DNA of 64,000 bases from Salvelinus alpinus (GCF_045679555.1 NC_092094.1:30168052-30232051), one strand, 5' to 3'; positions 44,892-56,759 are shown, numbered from the stretch's first letter. Numbers and translations: made by a program. The notes: generated from the sequence alone by a model not told the origin.

Positions 44892-46473
44892 CCCTTGTGT
44901 AGTCTTAACTATCTGTATACTTCCCTTGTCCTAAGGGTAAAACATTACCCGCCTTCACTAAACCCCTAAAATAAAGCAGCTTAATTGAATTTTAAAACCC
45001 AAACCAATTTTGCATGAAGAAACATCACAAACTTTGTGAATATCTGGGTTTTCCCTCTTCACAATGCAGAAAGACATTTAATCAGTGGACACCACTCATT
45101 TTTTATTACAACACACCTGTCATAATTGTTTTCTTTACTAAAGTAGAGGTTTATTATTATTCTTGCTAAAGGTACTGCATAGGTGTAAAAAAATTTTTGT
45201 TGTTGCAAGAAATAGCACTTTTATAGACTAAGAAAGTAGCAGAAAAGTGCAGAAAGTAGTTTATAATGCATTTTATTGAAGGGAAACAATAACAGTTTTT
45301 AACTTTTTTGGCAACATGGTGATATATTTTTATATACTGTACTGTACAATGAGGAATTAAACTACAAAATACTAGTCTTCTCCCATTTTTTTAACCATTG
45401 CCCCCACCCACAAGGTCTATAAACAACAACAATAAATAAGAATAAAATAAGATAGATACAAAACAAAAACATGAAGAACATAAATCAATCAACTCTAATT
45501 AGCACATGTAGGACAGTATGCAAGTGTGTGTGCATGGACTTTGCAGAAGTATTTCTCACATGTGCAGCACATAGCATTTGTTTTACAGTCCTTCTTTGGG
45601 GGGCAGAATTGGCATCTCCTCCACTTGATTGCCCCAGCTGCAGCATCAGGTGGATGAGGACAAGATTCAGCCCCCTGAACAGCTTTCACAAGTGCTGCAG
45701 AGGCTGCTGTACGGGGGAGGTGCTCCCTTCTTTGAATGTGTGGCGTTCCAAGTGCCTTTCCCAGCTGCTGCAGGAACACCCTCCTCTTGTTCCGCTTAGC
45801 AGACATCCAGGTAGGGTTGATCTTGTTCCATATCATGAAGGCATTGAATGAGGACACATCAATGATGTTAAGGAAGATGACCAGGGACCAGCAGGCAGTC
45901 ATCCTCCTGCAGCTGTAAGTTCCAATCACCTTGTATAGGTTGTCCACGCATCCTTTGTTGTGGTTGTAGTCCAGGATGATGGCTGGCTTCCTGTCCTCAT
46001 GATCACTGATCTCAGCCGTTTTGTGCAGTGTGCTCAGGAGGACCACATTCTTGTTCCTCTTTGGGAGGTAAGAAACTAGAGTGGTGGGGGTGAAGGCAAA
46101 CTTTTATGAGAAGGCCTCTCTTCCCCTTGTTGCGAGGAGTGCAGGGGAGAGCTCATGCTTGTTATTTCTAACTGTGCAAACCATGGGGATCTTCCTCTTC
46201 AGGAGCTGCTGGCTGAGTTCAATCAGTGTCTTTGTGGTTTTTGTGGTGTGTAAATGATGTTATTTCAAAAAGGACCCAAAGACAATCTTTGTACCCTGGT
46301 GATGTAGTGCTTTCATGGAAATATGAACAAAGGCGATGTTTCACTTTTTCTAATGTTGGGGTCACTCTAAGAAAAGTCATCAAATTTCAAGTTGAAAAAA
46401 TACAATTTAGGGGTTTTTCTCTGCTGTTAAACATAGTGGCGGGTCATTTTTGACCCTTAAGACAGCACAAGGG
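44892..46473 (-). mobile_element. piggyBac-like element (TTAA junctions), internally deleted
   Basis: The ends are CCCTTGTGTAGTCTTAA (left) and, inverted, CCCTTGTGCTGTCTTAA (right), identical at 15 of 17 positions. The right flank is TTAA (46474-46477) and the left flank is TTAG (44888-44891), consistent with a TTAA duplication with one substitution. Both ends carry a subterminal palindrome: GGGTAAAACATTACCC (44936-44951) and GGGTCATTTTTGACCC (46441-46456). The interior holds only the C-terminal part of the transposase, on the minus strand. Confidence 0.88.
45492..46240 (-). pseudogene. piggyBac-like transposase, C-terminal part
   Basis: Reads TKTLIELSQQLLKRKIPMVC from near 46240, then after a frameshift at about 46105-46046 VVLLSTLHKTAEISDHEDRK and DYNHNKGCVDNLYKVIGTYS. 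It continues ACWSLVIFLNIIDVSSFNAF and ends with a Cys-rich segment (CQFCPPKKDCKTNAMCCTCE, CKVH, YCPTC) before the stop at 45492-45494. The Asp in DYNHNKGCVDNL is the third acidic catalytic residue region of the family, and the Cys-rich end matches the family's C-terminal zinc-binding domain. The N-terminal half is absent. Confidence 0.82.
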
Positions 46474-46562
46474 TTAATGTATTTGAGCCAATCAGTTGTG
46501 TTGTTACAAGGTAGCGGTGGTATACATAAGATAGTTCTATTTGGTAAAAGACCAAGTCCATA

Positions 46563-47490
46563 TTATGGCAAGAACAGCTCAAATAAGCAAAGGGAAATGT
46601 CATTCAATCCAGAAAATTTCAAGAACTTTGAATGTTTCTTCAAGTGCAGTCACATAAACCATCAAGTGCTATGATGAAACTGGCTCTCATCAGGACCTCC
46701 ACTGGAAAGGAAGACCCAGAGTTACCTCTGCTGCAGACGATAAGTTCATTATAGTTACCGACCTCAGAAATTGCAGCCCAAATAAATGTTTCACAGAGTT
46801 CAAGTAACCGACATCTCAACATCAACTGTTCAGATGAGACTGAATGAATCAGGGCTTCATGGTCAAATTGCTGCAAAGAAACCACTACTAAAGAACACCA
46901 ATAATAATAACAGACTTGCTTTGGCCAAGAAACACGAGCAATGGACATTAGACCGGTTGAAATATATATTTTGTTCTGATTGTTCCAAATTTAATGTTTT
47001 TGGTTCCAATCGCCATGTCTTTGTGAGACGCAGAGTAGGTGAACGGATGATTTCCACATGTGTGATTCCCACCGTGAAGCATGGAGGAGGAGGTGCGATA
47101 GTGTGGTGGTGCTTTGCTAGTGACACTGTCAGTGATTTATTTAGAATTCAAGGCACACTTAACCAGCATGGCTACCACAGCATTCTGCAGCAATATGCCA
47201 TCCCACCTGGTTTGCGCTTAGTGGGACTTACACACCTCCAGGCTGTGTAAGGGCTATTCTACCAAGAAGGAGAGTGATGGAGTGCTGCACCAGATGACCT
47301 GGCCTCCACAATCCTTCGACCTGAACCAAATTGAGATGGTTTGGGATGAGTCGGACCGCAGAGTGAAGGAACAGCAGCCAACAAATGCTCAGCATATGAG
47401 GGAACTCCTTCAAGACTCTTAGAAAAGTATTCCAGGTGAAGCTGGTTGAGAGAATGCCAAGAGTGTGCAAAGCTGTCATCAAGGCAAAGG
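46563..47490 (+). pseudogene. Tc1-like transposase relic
   Basis: Begins MARTAQISKGKCHSI and proceeds with frameshifts. The middle part (46786-47250) reads [38 protein letters not shown] and AIVWWCFASDTVSDLFRI, then LNQHGYHSILQQYAIPPGLR. The C-terminal catalytic block is shifted out of frame. The first Asp of the triad (CSDCSKF for WSDESKF) is recognisable. Confidence 0.8.
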
Positions 47491-47584
47491 GTGGCTATTT
47501 GAACAATCTCAAATATAAAATATATTTTGATATGTTTAACACTTTTTTGGTTACTAAATTATTCCATATGTGTTATTTCATAGT

Positions 47585-47815
47585 GCACTGCGCACGTCCC
47601 ACCACAGGAGTCGCTAGTGCGCGATGAGACAAGGACATCCCCCTGCCGGCCAAACCCTCCCCTAACCCGGACGACACTGCGCCAATTGTGCGTTGCCCCA
47701 TGGGTCTCCCGGTCACAGCCGGCTGCGACAGAGCCTGGACCCAGAATCTCTAGTGGCACAGCTAGCAATGCGATGCAGTGCCTTAGACCACTGTGCCACT
47801 CAAGAGGCAAAACAG
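47585..47815 (-). repeat. tRNA-derived SINE
   Basis: Read on the minus strand it has an A-box-like GTGGCACAGTGGTCTAAGGC, then GCACTGCATCGC, a B-box-like GATTCTGGGTCCAGGC, and a tRNA-unrelated part with GCACAATTGGCGCAGTGTCG. This is the arrangement of salmonid SINEs of the SmaI/HpaI kind. It is truncated at the 3' end. Confidence 0.78.
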
Positions 47816-47831
47816 ATATTTATATCCAGTC

Positions 47832-47950
47832 CAGTGCCTTCAGAAAGTATTCATGCCCCTTCACTTTTTCCACATTTTGTTGAGTTACAGCCTTAATTTA
47901 AAATGAATTAAATTGAGATTTCTTTGTCATTGGCCTACACAGAATAACCC
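47832..47950 (+). mobile_element. Tc1-like element 5' end (CAGTGCCTTCAGAAAG family)
   Basis: Begins CAGTGCCTTCAGAAAGTATTC and continues with the family's first 120 bp. A 3' end of the same family lies at 54765-54960, so the 6.8 kb between may be sequence inserted into one copy. Confidence 0.72.
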
Positions 47951-48282
47951 TTTCCTTCCAATATCTCCAGAGGATATGGCTGCCGTTTTACGGTCTCCTA
48001 ACCAATTGTGCTATTGTGTGTGTTTTTTAGCGTTATTTGTAACTTATTTTGTACATAATGTTTCTGCCACCGTCTCGTATGACCGAAAATAGCTTCTAGA
48101 TATCAGGACAGCGATTACTCACCTCGTACTGGAAGAAGATTTTTTCTTTAACGAGTCAGACGTGAAGGATTTACTTCAGACACCCGACAAGGCCCACATC
48201 CCCATCATTGGCAGGAGAAAGAGATGGAGATATAGGGATGTAGGTCGGGGTGCCTTGTAAGGATTCGACGACGAGTGGGTAA

Positions 48283-49091
48283 TCTGCCTTTACCATCAGT
48301 CCTATTAGCCAACGTACAATCATTGGATAACAAAATAGACAAGCTACGATCACGAAAAACCTACCAACGGGACATTACAGAATGTAATATCTTATGTTTC
48401 ACTGAGTCGTGGCTGAACGATGACATGAATAACATACAGCTGGCAGGGTTTAAGCTGCATCAGCAGCGTAAGACAAGGGGTGGCGGTCTGTGTATGTTTG
48501 TAAACAACAGCTGGTGCACAAAATCTGCTCGCCTGAGGTAGAGTATCTCATGATAAGCTGTAGACCACACTATTTACCAAGAGAGTTTTCATCCATATTT
48601 TTTGTAGCTGTCTATTTACCACCACAAACCGATGCTGGCAATAAAACCTCCCCCAAAGAGCTATATAAGGCCATAAGCAAACAGGAAAACGCTCATCGCT
48701 CATCGTGAGGCGGCGCTCCTAGTGGCCGGGGACTTTAATGCAAGGAAACAAATTTGTTTTACCTCATTTCTACCAGCATGTTAAATGTGCAATCATAGGA
48801 AAAAAAATCTAGACCACCTTTACTCCACACACAGAGACGGTACAAAGCTCTCCCTTGCCCTCCATTTGGCAAATCTGACCATAATTGTATTGTCCTGATT
48901 TCTGCTTACATGCAAAAACTAAAGCAGGAAGCACGAGTGACTCGGTCAATAAAGAAGTGGTCAGATGAAGCAGATGCTAAGCTACAGGACTGTTTTGCTA
49001 GCACAGACTGGAATATTTTCCGGGCTTCTTCCGATGGAATTGAGGAGTACACTACATCAGTCAATGGCTTCATCAATATTTATGCTACAAT
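48283..49091 (+). pseudogene. LINE AP-endonuclease relic
   Basis: Segments read LPSVLLANVQSLDNKIDKLR, NILCFTESWLNDDMNN, RGGGLCMFVNNSWC, then VEYLMISCRPHYLPREFSS and FFVAVYLPPQ. A later piece reads KKWSDEADAKLQDCFASTDW and ends in NGFINI. The TESWL and nearby motifs mark the endonuclease fold. Stops and frameshifts are frequent. Confidence 0.75.
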
Positions 49092-49803
49092 AGTTTATGT
49101 GTCGGGGGGCTAGGGTCAGTCTGTTATATCTGGAGTATTTCTCCTGTCTTATCCGGTGTCCTGTGTGAATTCAAGTATGCTCTCTCTAATTCTCTCTCTC
49201 ATTTTCTCTATTTCTTATTTATTTCTCTCTCTAGGAGGACCTGAGCCCTATTACCATGCTTCAGGACTACCTGGCCTGATGACTCCTTGCTTTCCCCAGT
49301 CCACCTGGCCGTGCTGCTGCTCCAGTTTCAACTGTTCTGCCTGCGGCTATGGAACCCTGACCTGTTCACTGGACGTGCTACCTATTCCAGACCTGCTGTT
49401 TTCAACTCTCTAGAGACAGCAGGAGCGGTAGAGATACTCTGAATGATCGGCTATGAAAAGCCAACTGACATTTACTCCTGAGGTCCTGACCTGTTGCACC
49501 CTCTACAACCACTGTGATTATTATTATTTGACCCTGCTGGTGATCGATGAACATTTGAACATCTTGGCCATGTTCTGTTATAATCTCCACCCGGCACAGC
49601 CAGAAGAGAACTGTCCACCCCTCATAGCCTGGTTCCTCTAGGTTTCTTCCTAGGTTCTGGCCCTTCTAGGGAGTTTTTCCTAGCCACCGTGTTTCTACAA
49701 CTGCATTGCTTGCCGTTTGTGGTTTTAGGCTGGGTTTCTTTACAGCACTTTGTGACATCAGCTGATATACGAAGGGCTTTATAAATACATTTGATTGATT
49801 GAT
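49092..49803 (+). mobile_element. L2-type LINE 3' end, 5'-truncated
   Basis: Begins near TTATGCTACAATAGTTTATG and ends in a GATT tandem repeat after AAATACATTTGATTG. The heptamer ATCAATA occurs at both junctions, and removal of the insert restores the LINE frame NGFINKCIDD. This copy preserves the 3' UTR segment deleted in the copy at 13360/18946. Confidence 0.82.
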
Positions 49804-50214
49804 TGATTGATCAATAAGTGCATCGATGACGTCGTCCCCACAGTGACTGTACGTACATACCCCAACCAGAAACCATGGATTACAGGCAACATCTGCACTG
49901 AGCTAAAGGGTAGAGCTGCCACTTTCAAGGAGCAGGACTCTAACCCGGGAGCTTATAAGAAATCCCTCTATGCCAGGGGTGTCAAACTCATTTTCACTGA
50001 GGGCCACATCAGCATAATGGCTGTCCTCAAAGGGCCAGATGTAACTTATAAATGTAATCGAATGTAATGTAAAATAAATGTAACTCCTCCTTAATGTTAA
50101 ATAACTCATTATAACTTATTCAAGTGACAATTACAGTTGCATAGAAAATATATGTTTGCTTGTAGCTCTAACATAAATCCTTTTAAATTTTGTCAGCTTA
50201 TGAAAACCCACATA

Positions 50215-51819
50215 CAGTGGGGAGAACAAGTATTTGATACACTGCCGATTTTGCAGGTTTTCCTACTTACAAAGCATGTAGAGGTCTGTCATTTTTATCA
50301 TAGGTACACTTCAACTGTGAGAGACGGAATCTAAAACAAAAATCCAGAAAATCACATTGTATGATTTTTAAGTAATTAATTTGCATTTTAATGCATGACA
50401 TAAGTATTTGATCACCTACCAACCAGTAAGAATTCCGGCTCTCACAGACCTGTTAGTTTTTCTTTAAGAAGCCCTCCTGTTCTCCACTCATTACCTGTAT
50501 TAACTGCACCTGTTTGAACTCGTTACCTGTATAAAAGACACCTGTCCACACACTCAATCAAACAGACTCCAACCTCTCCACAATGGCCAAGACCAGAGAG
50601 CTGTGTAAGGACATCAGGGATAAATTGTAGACCTGTACAAGGCTGGGATGGGCTACAGGACAATAGCCAAGCAGCTTGGTGAGAAGGCAACAACTGTTGG
50701 CACAATTATTAGAAAATGGAAGAAGTTCAAGATGACGGTCAATCACCCTCGGTCTGGGGCTCCATGCAAGATCTCACCTCGTGGGGCATCAATGATCATG
50801 AGGAATGTGAGGGATCAGCCCAGAACTACACGGCAGGACCTGGTCAATGACCTGAAGAGAGCTGGGACCACAGTCTCAAAGAAAACCATTAGTAACACAC
50901 TACGCCGTCATGGATTAAAATCCTGCAGCGCACGCAAGGTCCCCCTGCTCAAGCCAGCGCATGTCCAGGCCCGTCTGAAGTTTGCCAATGACCATCTGGA
51001 TGATCCAGAGGAGGAATGGGAGAAGGTCATGTGGTCTGATGAGACAAAAATAGAGCTTTTTGCTCTAAACTCCACTCGCCGTGTTTGGAGGAATAGAAGG
51101 ATGAGTACAACCCCAAGAACACCATCCCAACCGTGAAGCATGGAGGTGGAAACATCATTCTTTGGGGATGCTTTTCTGCAAAGGGGACAGGACGACTGCA
51201 CCGTATTGAGGGGAGGATGGATGGGGCCATGTATTGCGAGATCTTGGCCAACAACCTCCTTCCCTCAGTAAGAGCATTGAAGATGGGTCGTGGCTGGGTC
51301 TTTCAGAATGACAACGACCTGAAACACACAGCCAGGGCAACTAAGGAGTGGCTCCGTAAGAAGCATCTCAAGGTCCTGGAGTGGCCTAGCCAGTCTCCAG
51401 ACCTGAACCCAATAGAAAATCTTTGGAGGGAGCCGAAAGTCCGTATTGCCCAGCGACAGCCCCGAAACCTGAAGGATCTGGAGAAGGTCTGTATGGAGGA
51501 GTGGGCCAAGATCCCTGCTGCAGTGTGTGCAAACCTGGTCAAGAACTACAGGAAACGTATGATCTCTGTAATTGCAAACAAAGGTTTCTGTACCAAATAT
51601 AAAGTTCTGCTTTTCTGACGTATCAAATACTTATGTCATGCAATAAAATGCAAATGAATCACTTAAAAATCATACAATGTGATTTTCTGGATTTTTGTTT
51701 TAGATTCCTTCTCTCACAGTTGAAGTGTACCTATGATAAAAATTACAGACCTCTACATGCTTTGTAAGTAGGAAAACCTGCAAAATTGTCAGTGTATCAA
51801 ATACTTGTTCTCCCCACTG
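50215..51819 (+). mobile_element. Tc1-like transposon, complete, in hAT element
   Basis: The termini CAGTGGGGAGAACAAGTATT and the inverse are flanked by TA (50213-50214, 51820-51821). At 1,605 bp it is full length. It is the same family as the element in zp3 intron 2 but in the opposite orientation. Confidence 0.92.
50583..51618 (+). pseudogene. Tc1-like transposase with two frameshifts
   Basis: The ATG at 50583 starts [14 protein letters not shown], then a one-base loss near 50628 shifts the frame. From 50648 it reads [38 protein letters not shown] and [13 protein letters not shown], shifting again near 51090-51130. The last part (51133-51618) has [29 protein letters not shown] and [15 protein letters not shown]. 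All three DDE blocks are present. Compared with the intron 2 copy it retains the final Glu of the triad. Confidence 0.88.
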
Positions 51820-52281
51820 TAACTCCATTAATGAAGGATCAAACTGTCCAAGTGAATAAAGAAAAATAACATAAAACTGAGCTGCAAAGAACATGTATGA
51901 CACATGTAGCATTTTACAAAAAAAGGCTGCACACAGCCTTGCACCCAACTGATGGTTTGATGACAACAATTTGTCTGCATACACACATAAACCTGCAAAC
52001 ATTAAATAATTACTACAGCAGCTACACATAAATAATATGTAATCAACTAAAAATACCAAAATAAAGGTTGACTCAGTTCACAACTATATTGGTCAAGTTT
52101 TTCGGTTAGTCTTTGATGAGGAGATGCTGCCTGTCCTTGAACACACCAAGTGGATTCTCTCTCTACTATCGATTGATCATGTTCTGAAAATGATAAACAC
52201 AAAACAAAATGCAAGCACAATCATTAAATTGCACACAGTTTAACTGTTCTTCTTCTTGGTTGAATTACATTTTATTATATT

Positions 52282-54125
52282 TTAATTAAGTTTAAAAAAA
52301 AATGCTTGCCTGTGTGTTTTCTGACCAGATGTCTGACACCGTTTTCCCGTTACCAGTGTGTCAATGTCTGGTTTTAGGTCCTGTGCTGAGGCAATGCGTA
52401 GAACAGCATGGAGGTTGTCATCCGTGAGGCGTGATCTGTGCTTGTTTTTGTTCAGATTCATTATGGAAAAAAACTGTTCGCACAGATAGGTGCTCCCAAA
52501 CATGGACAGAACACGGGCAGCATGAAGTCGAAGCTGTGGCATCAAACCAGGAGGCAGCAGACGGTAAAGGTCCTGGATTGTAGCATCCTGAAACTTTGCT
52601 CTCAGGCCACTGTCGCTTTGAAGCTCAATTAGCTCCATCTGAAGGTGTTGGGGTGCAGTGCAGACATCGGTGGTGAAAGGATTGGCAAAGATGTCAAACC
52701 CAGACTGTTGTGCTCTGAAGTCAGAGAAGCGCCGATCAAACTCAGTCTTTAACCAGCTCAGTTTGGTAGCCAACTGAGCACATGAAAAAGTCTCGGGAAA
52801 TGAGGCTGACATGCTCTGACAAACAGGAAAGTGAACAAGATTGTCCTGTTTCACTTGCCACATCCATAAGTCCAATTTACGCTGGAAAGCCGTGATCGTG
52901 TCGGACATCTGCGTGATGACTTGTTTGCGTCCCTGCAGCTTCTGATTCAGCTGGGCGAGATGGTCGGTTATGTCACACAACACAGCAAAGTCACACATCC
53001 ACTTTGGATCTGATAGTTCAGACATGAGTTTTCCTTTACTCTGCATAAAAAGAGCAATGTCTTTCCTGAGCTCGAAAAATCGCTTGAGGACTTTGCTCCT
53101 ACTCAGCCACCGCACTTCTGTATGGTACAGCACATCCCGTGTTCCGAGCCCATCTCCAGCAAAAACTGCTGGAACTGACGGTGATTCAGGCCACGCGCCC
53201 GAATGAAGTTCACTGTTTTCATGACTGTGGTCACAATGTCCTCCATCCCCAGCACCTTCCCACACAAAGTTTCTTGATGGATAATGCAATGATACGTTAT
53301 CAAAGGCGTGTGACAGTTAATTTTTTGCATTTTCCCCTTCATTAGTCCAACCAAGCCCACTTTTCCTCCACACATTGCCGGTGCACCGTCTGTAGTTAAT
53401 CCTACCAAGTTTTCCCACTGCAATGCATTTTTACTTACGGACTTCTCTACCGCATCAAAAATGTTCTGTCCCGTCGTGGTCCCATGCATTGCAGCCACAT
53501 CCAACAGCTCCTCAGTGATAGAGAGGTCCGACTTTATGCCTCTAATAAAAATTGATAACTGCGCTGTGTCCGTGTTATCTGTGCTTTCATCAACAGCTAA
53601 TGAAAAAGCTGTGTAGCTGCGTGTCTCCTCGGCCAGCTGTGTTGTAAGATTTTCTGCTAGTTCCTTCACTCGGTCGGCGATGGTGTTTCTTGATAAACTG
53701 ACATTTTTAAAAGTCTGTAACTGGTCGGGACACACCTGCTCACAGACCTTCAGCATGCACTGCTTCAAAAACGCTCCCTCTGAAAAAGACTTGGAAGCGT
53801 GGGCGATTTCTTCAGCCACAATGAAGCTAGCTTTCACCGCGGCCTCGTTTTTGGCTGTGGATTTCATGAACAAACTCTGCTGCGACCGCAGTTTGCCTTT
53901 TAATTCTTGGGCAATTTGTTGCTTTTCTTGAAGGCTAGCTTTAGCGTACTTAGCTCCGTGTTTGGTGTCAAAATGTCGACGCAGATTGTACTCTTTGACA
54001 ACCGACACCGCCTCGTAACACAAAAGACATACCGGTCTTTCTCCTTGAAGCACAAACAAGTATTCGCCTTCCCATCTTTCTTGAAACAGTCTTCCGTCTG
54101 CATCAACTTTTCTCTTTCTGGACAT
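52282..54125 (-). pseudogene. hAT transposase (BED finger) with one frameshift
   Basis: The first part (54125-53103) starts [20 protein letters not shown] and has a zinc-finger pattern ([20 protein letters not shown]). It continues [20 protein letters not shown], containing the first catalytic Asp, and [12 protein letters not shown] with the second. The second part (53172-52282) reads [20 protein letters not shown] and ends with the hAT dimerisation region ([20 protein letters not shown]). A single frameshift near 53110-53150 joins them; no other stop interrupts about 620 codons. Its closest kin by memory are GTF2IRD2/ZBED-like hAT proteins. Confidence 0.85.
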
Positions 54126-54522
54126 TTTGGGATCATTATTTATATCTCAATTCCACTCGTTGGCATGGACACTGCCGTGGCTAGCGTAGTCGAAAGGCAT
54201 TGTGGGAATGTAGTTTTTGGTCAAAGCACGCTCTTAATTTATTTTTTGGTATTTATTTTTAGACACTCAAAACTTTTAAGCTCTCGCGGGCCACATAAAA
54301 TGACCTTGAGTTTGACACATGTGCTATGCCCTCTGACAAACCATCAAACAGGCAAAGCGTCAATACAGGACTAAGATTGAATCGTACTACACCGGCTCCG
54401 ATGCTTGTCGGATGTGGCAGGGCTTGCAAACTATTACAGACTACAAGGGAAGCACAGCCGCGAGCTGCCCAGTGACACGAACCTACCAGACGAGCTAAAT
54501 TACTTCTATGCTCGATTCAGTC

Positions 54523-54757
54523 AGCTGGTTGAGAGAATGCCAAGAGTGTGCAAAGCTGTCATCAAGGCAAAGGGTGTCTACTTTGAAGAATCTAAAATAT
54601 ATTTTGATTTGTTTGACAATTTATTGGCTACTGCATGATTCCATATGTGTTATTTCATAGTTTTGATGTCTTCACTATTATTCTACAGTGTAGAAAATAG
54701 TAAAAATAAAGAAAAACCCTTGAATGAGTAGGTGTGTCCAAACTTTTGACTGGTACT
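54523..54757 (+). mobile_element. Tc1-like element 3' end (CAGTACCAGTC family)
   Basis: Begins CAGCTGGTTGAGAGAATGCC (transposase C-terminus region) and ends CAAACTTTTGACTGGTACTG with TA. The 5' part is missing; LINE sequence adjoins it directly. Confidence 0.8.
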
Positions 54758-54764
54758 GTATGTA

Positions 54765-54960
54765 AATAAGGTATTTCTGTAAGTAATGTTATTTATTTAT
54801 ACATTTGCGAACATTTCTAATATCCTGTTTTCACTTGGTCATTATGGGGTATTGCGTGTAGATTGCTGATTATTTATTTTATGTAATCTATTTTAGAATA
54901 AAGCTGTAACATCAAAATGTGGAAAAAGTCAAGAACTCTGAATACTTTCTGAAGGCACTG
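54765..54960 (+). mobile_element. Tc1-like element 3' end (CAGTGCCTTCAGAAAG family)
   Basis: Ends GAATACTTTCTGAAGGCACTG followed by TA. The preceding words TTTTCACTTGGTCATTATGG and AAGCTGTAACATCAAAATG match other copies. Its 5' partner may be at 47832. Confidence 0.75.
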
Positions 54961-55081
54961 TATCTGTAAGGTCCCTCACTCAAGCATTGAATATCAAACA
55001 CAGATTCAACCATATAGACCAGGAGGTTTTCCAATGACTCGCAAAGAGGGGCGCCTATTGGTAGATATATATATATTTTTT

Positions 55082-55390
55082 TGTCACGATCGTTGTATGA
55101 GTGAGACCAAGGCGCAGCGTGGTATGCGTACATTCTCTTTTAATGAATGATACACTGAATCAAAAACAACAAAATCAACGAACGAAACGTGAAGCTATAC
55201 AAATAGCGCAGACAGGAAACTAAACATAGACAAGATCCCACAAACAGAAAAGGGAAATGGCTGCCTAAATATGATCCCCAATCAGAGACAACGATAAACA
55301 GCTGCCTCTGATTGGGATAACCCACCCAAGTCACCATCACGCCCCAAATAACACAGAGAAAAAACAGCTTACTATGTTCAGGGCATGACA
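55082..55390 (+). mobile_element. Solo LTR, 309 bp
   Basis: TGTCACGATCG to GGGCATGACA, flanked on both sides by TTTTT. The host words TTTTTAAAGCAGAC resume directly after it, as in the uninterrupted copy near 41165. There is no internal sequence. Confidence 0.8.
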
Positions 55391-55733
55391 TTTTTAAAGC
55401 AGACATTGGATATCCCTTTGATCACGGTGAAGTTATTAATTACACTTTGGATGGTGTATCAATACACCCACTCACTACAAATATACAGGTGTCCTTCCTA
55501 ACTCAGTTGCCAGAGAAGAAGGAAACCGCTCAGGGATTTCACCATGAGGCCAATGGTGACGTTAAAACAGTTACAGACTTTAATGGCTGTGATAGGAAAA
55601 AACTGAGGATGAATCAACAACATTGTAGTTACATCAAAATGCTAACCTAATTGAGAGATTGAAAAGAAGGAAGCCTGTAAAGAATCTAAATATTCCAAAA
55701 CATGCGTCCTGTTTGCAACAAGGCACTAAAGTA

Positions 55734-56759
55734 CACTGAACAAAAATATAAAACATTACATGCATCAATTTCAAAGATTTTACTGAGTTACAGTTCATAT
55801 AAGAAAATCTGTCAACTGAAATAAATTAATTCGGCCCTAATCTATGGATTTCACATGACTGGGAATACAGATATGCATCTGTTAGTCACAGATACCTTAA
55901 AAAAAGGTAGGGGTGTGGATCAGAAAACTAGTCGGTATCTGGTGTGACCACTACTTACATCATGCAGCACGACACACCTCCTTCGCATAGAGTTGATCAG
56001 GCTGTTGATTGTGGCCTGTGGGATGTTTTCCCACTCCTCTTTAATGGCTTTGCAAAGTTGCTGGATATTGGCGGGAACTGGAACATGCTGTCGTACACCT
56101 TGATCCAGAGCATTACTAACATGCTCAAAGGGTGACAAGTCTAGTGAGTATGCAGACCATGGAAGATTTTTTCATTTTCAGATTCCAGGAATTGTGTACA
56201 GTTCCTTGCGACATGGGGTTGGAATTATCATGCTGAAATATGAGTTGATGGCGGCGGAGGAATGGCACGACAATGAACCTCTGGGTCTTGTCACAGTATC
56301 TCTATGCATTCAAATTGTCATCAATAAAATGCAATTGTTTTCGTTGTCCGTAGCTTATGCCTGCCCATACCATAACCCAGCCAACCGCTCGCTCACACAA
56401 TGCCATATCCGGTACACAATGCCTGCCCGGTACAGTTGAAACTGTGATTTATCCTTAAAGAGAACACTTCTCAAGCGTGCCAGTGGCCATCTAAGGTGAG
56501 CATTTGCCAACTGCAGTCATGTTAAGACCCTGGTGAGGACGACGAGCACGCTGATGCACCTGTGTAATGATCATGCTGTTTAATCAGCTTCTTGATATGC
56601 CACACCTCTCAGGTGGATGGATTAGCTTGGCAAAGGAGAAATACTCACTAACAGAAATATTTGTTTTTGTGTGTATGGAACATTTCTGAGATCTTTTATT
56701 TCAGCTCATGAAACATGGGACCAACACTTTACATGTTGCATTCATATTTTTGTTCAGTG
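55734..56759 (-). mobile_element. Tc1-like element, internally deleted
   Basis: The termini CACTGAACAAAAATATAAA and the inverse TTTATATT-like right end (ATATTTTTGTTCAGTG) are flanked by TA. Antisense transposase words survive: ATINSLINSMRRRCV near 55980 and QQLCKAIKEEWENIPQ near 56050. At 1,026 bp it is shorter than a full element. Confidence 0.8.

Larger units (their letters stand above)
44582..47584 (+). mobile_element. Tc1-like transposon split by a piggyBac-like element, 3'-truncated
   Basis: The left end is CAGTACCAGTCAAAAGTTTG. Its own sequence is 44582-44891 and 46474-47584. It is interrupted by the piggyBac-like element, and the right end is cut off at TTATTTCATA, where a SINE-like sequence begins. 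The remainder of a 3' end of this family is found at 54523-54757, which could be the displaced terminus or a separate copy. Confidence 0.85.
49974..54323 (-). mobile_element. hAT transposon with nearly intact transposase
   Basis: The ends are CAGGGGTGTCAAACTC (left) and its imperfect inverse GAGTTTGACACATGTG (right). CTATGCC appears on both sides (49968-49974 overlapping the edge, and 54324-54330), and deleting the element restores the host LINE sequence. The interior carries an antisense transposase with one frameshift and a nested Tc1-like element (50215-51819). Confidence 0.85.
47951..54522 (+). mobile_element. APE-type LINE, 3'-truncated, carrying two nested insertions
   Basis: The LINE's own sequence is 47951-49091, 49804-49974 and 54324-54522. 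It contains a 5' region, an AP-endonuclease domain and the linker after it (KCIDDVVPTVTVRTYPNQKP, ANYYRLQGKHSRELPSDTNL), but no reverse transcriptase. Nested in it are a 5'-truncated L2-type 3' end and a hAT element, each with its target duplication. The 3' side ends abruptly against a Tc1-like 3' end. Confidence 0.8.
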
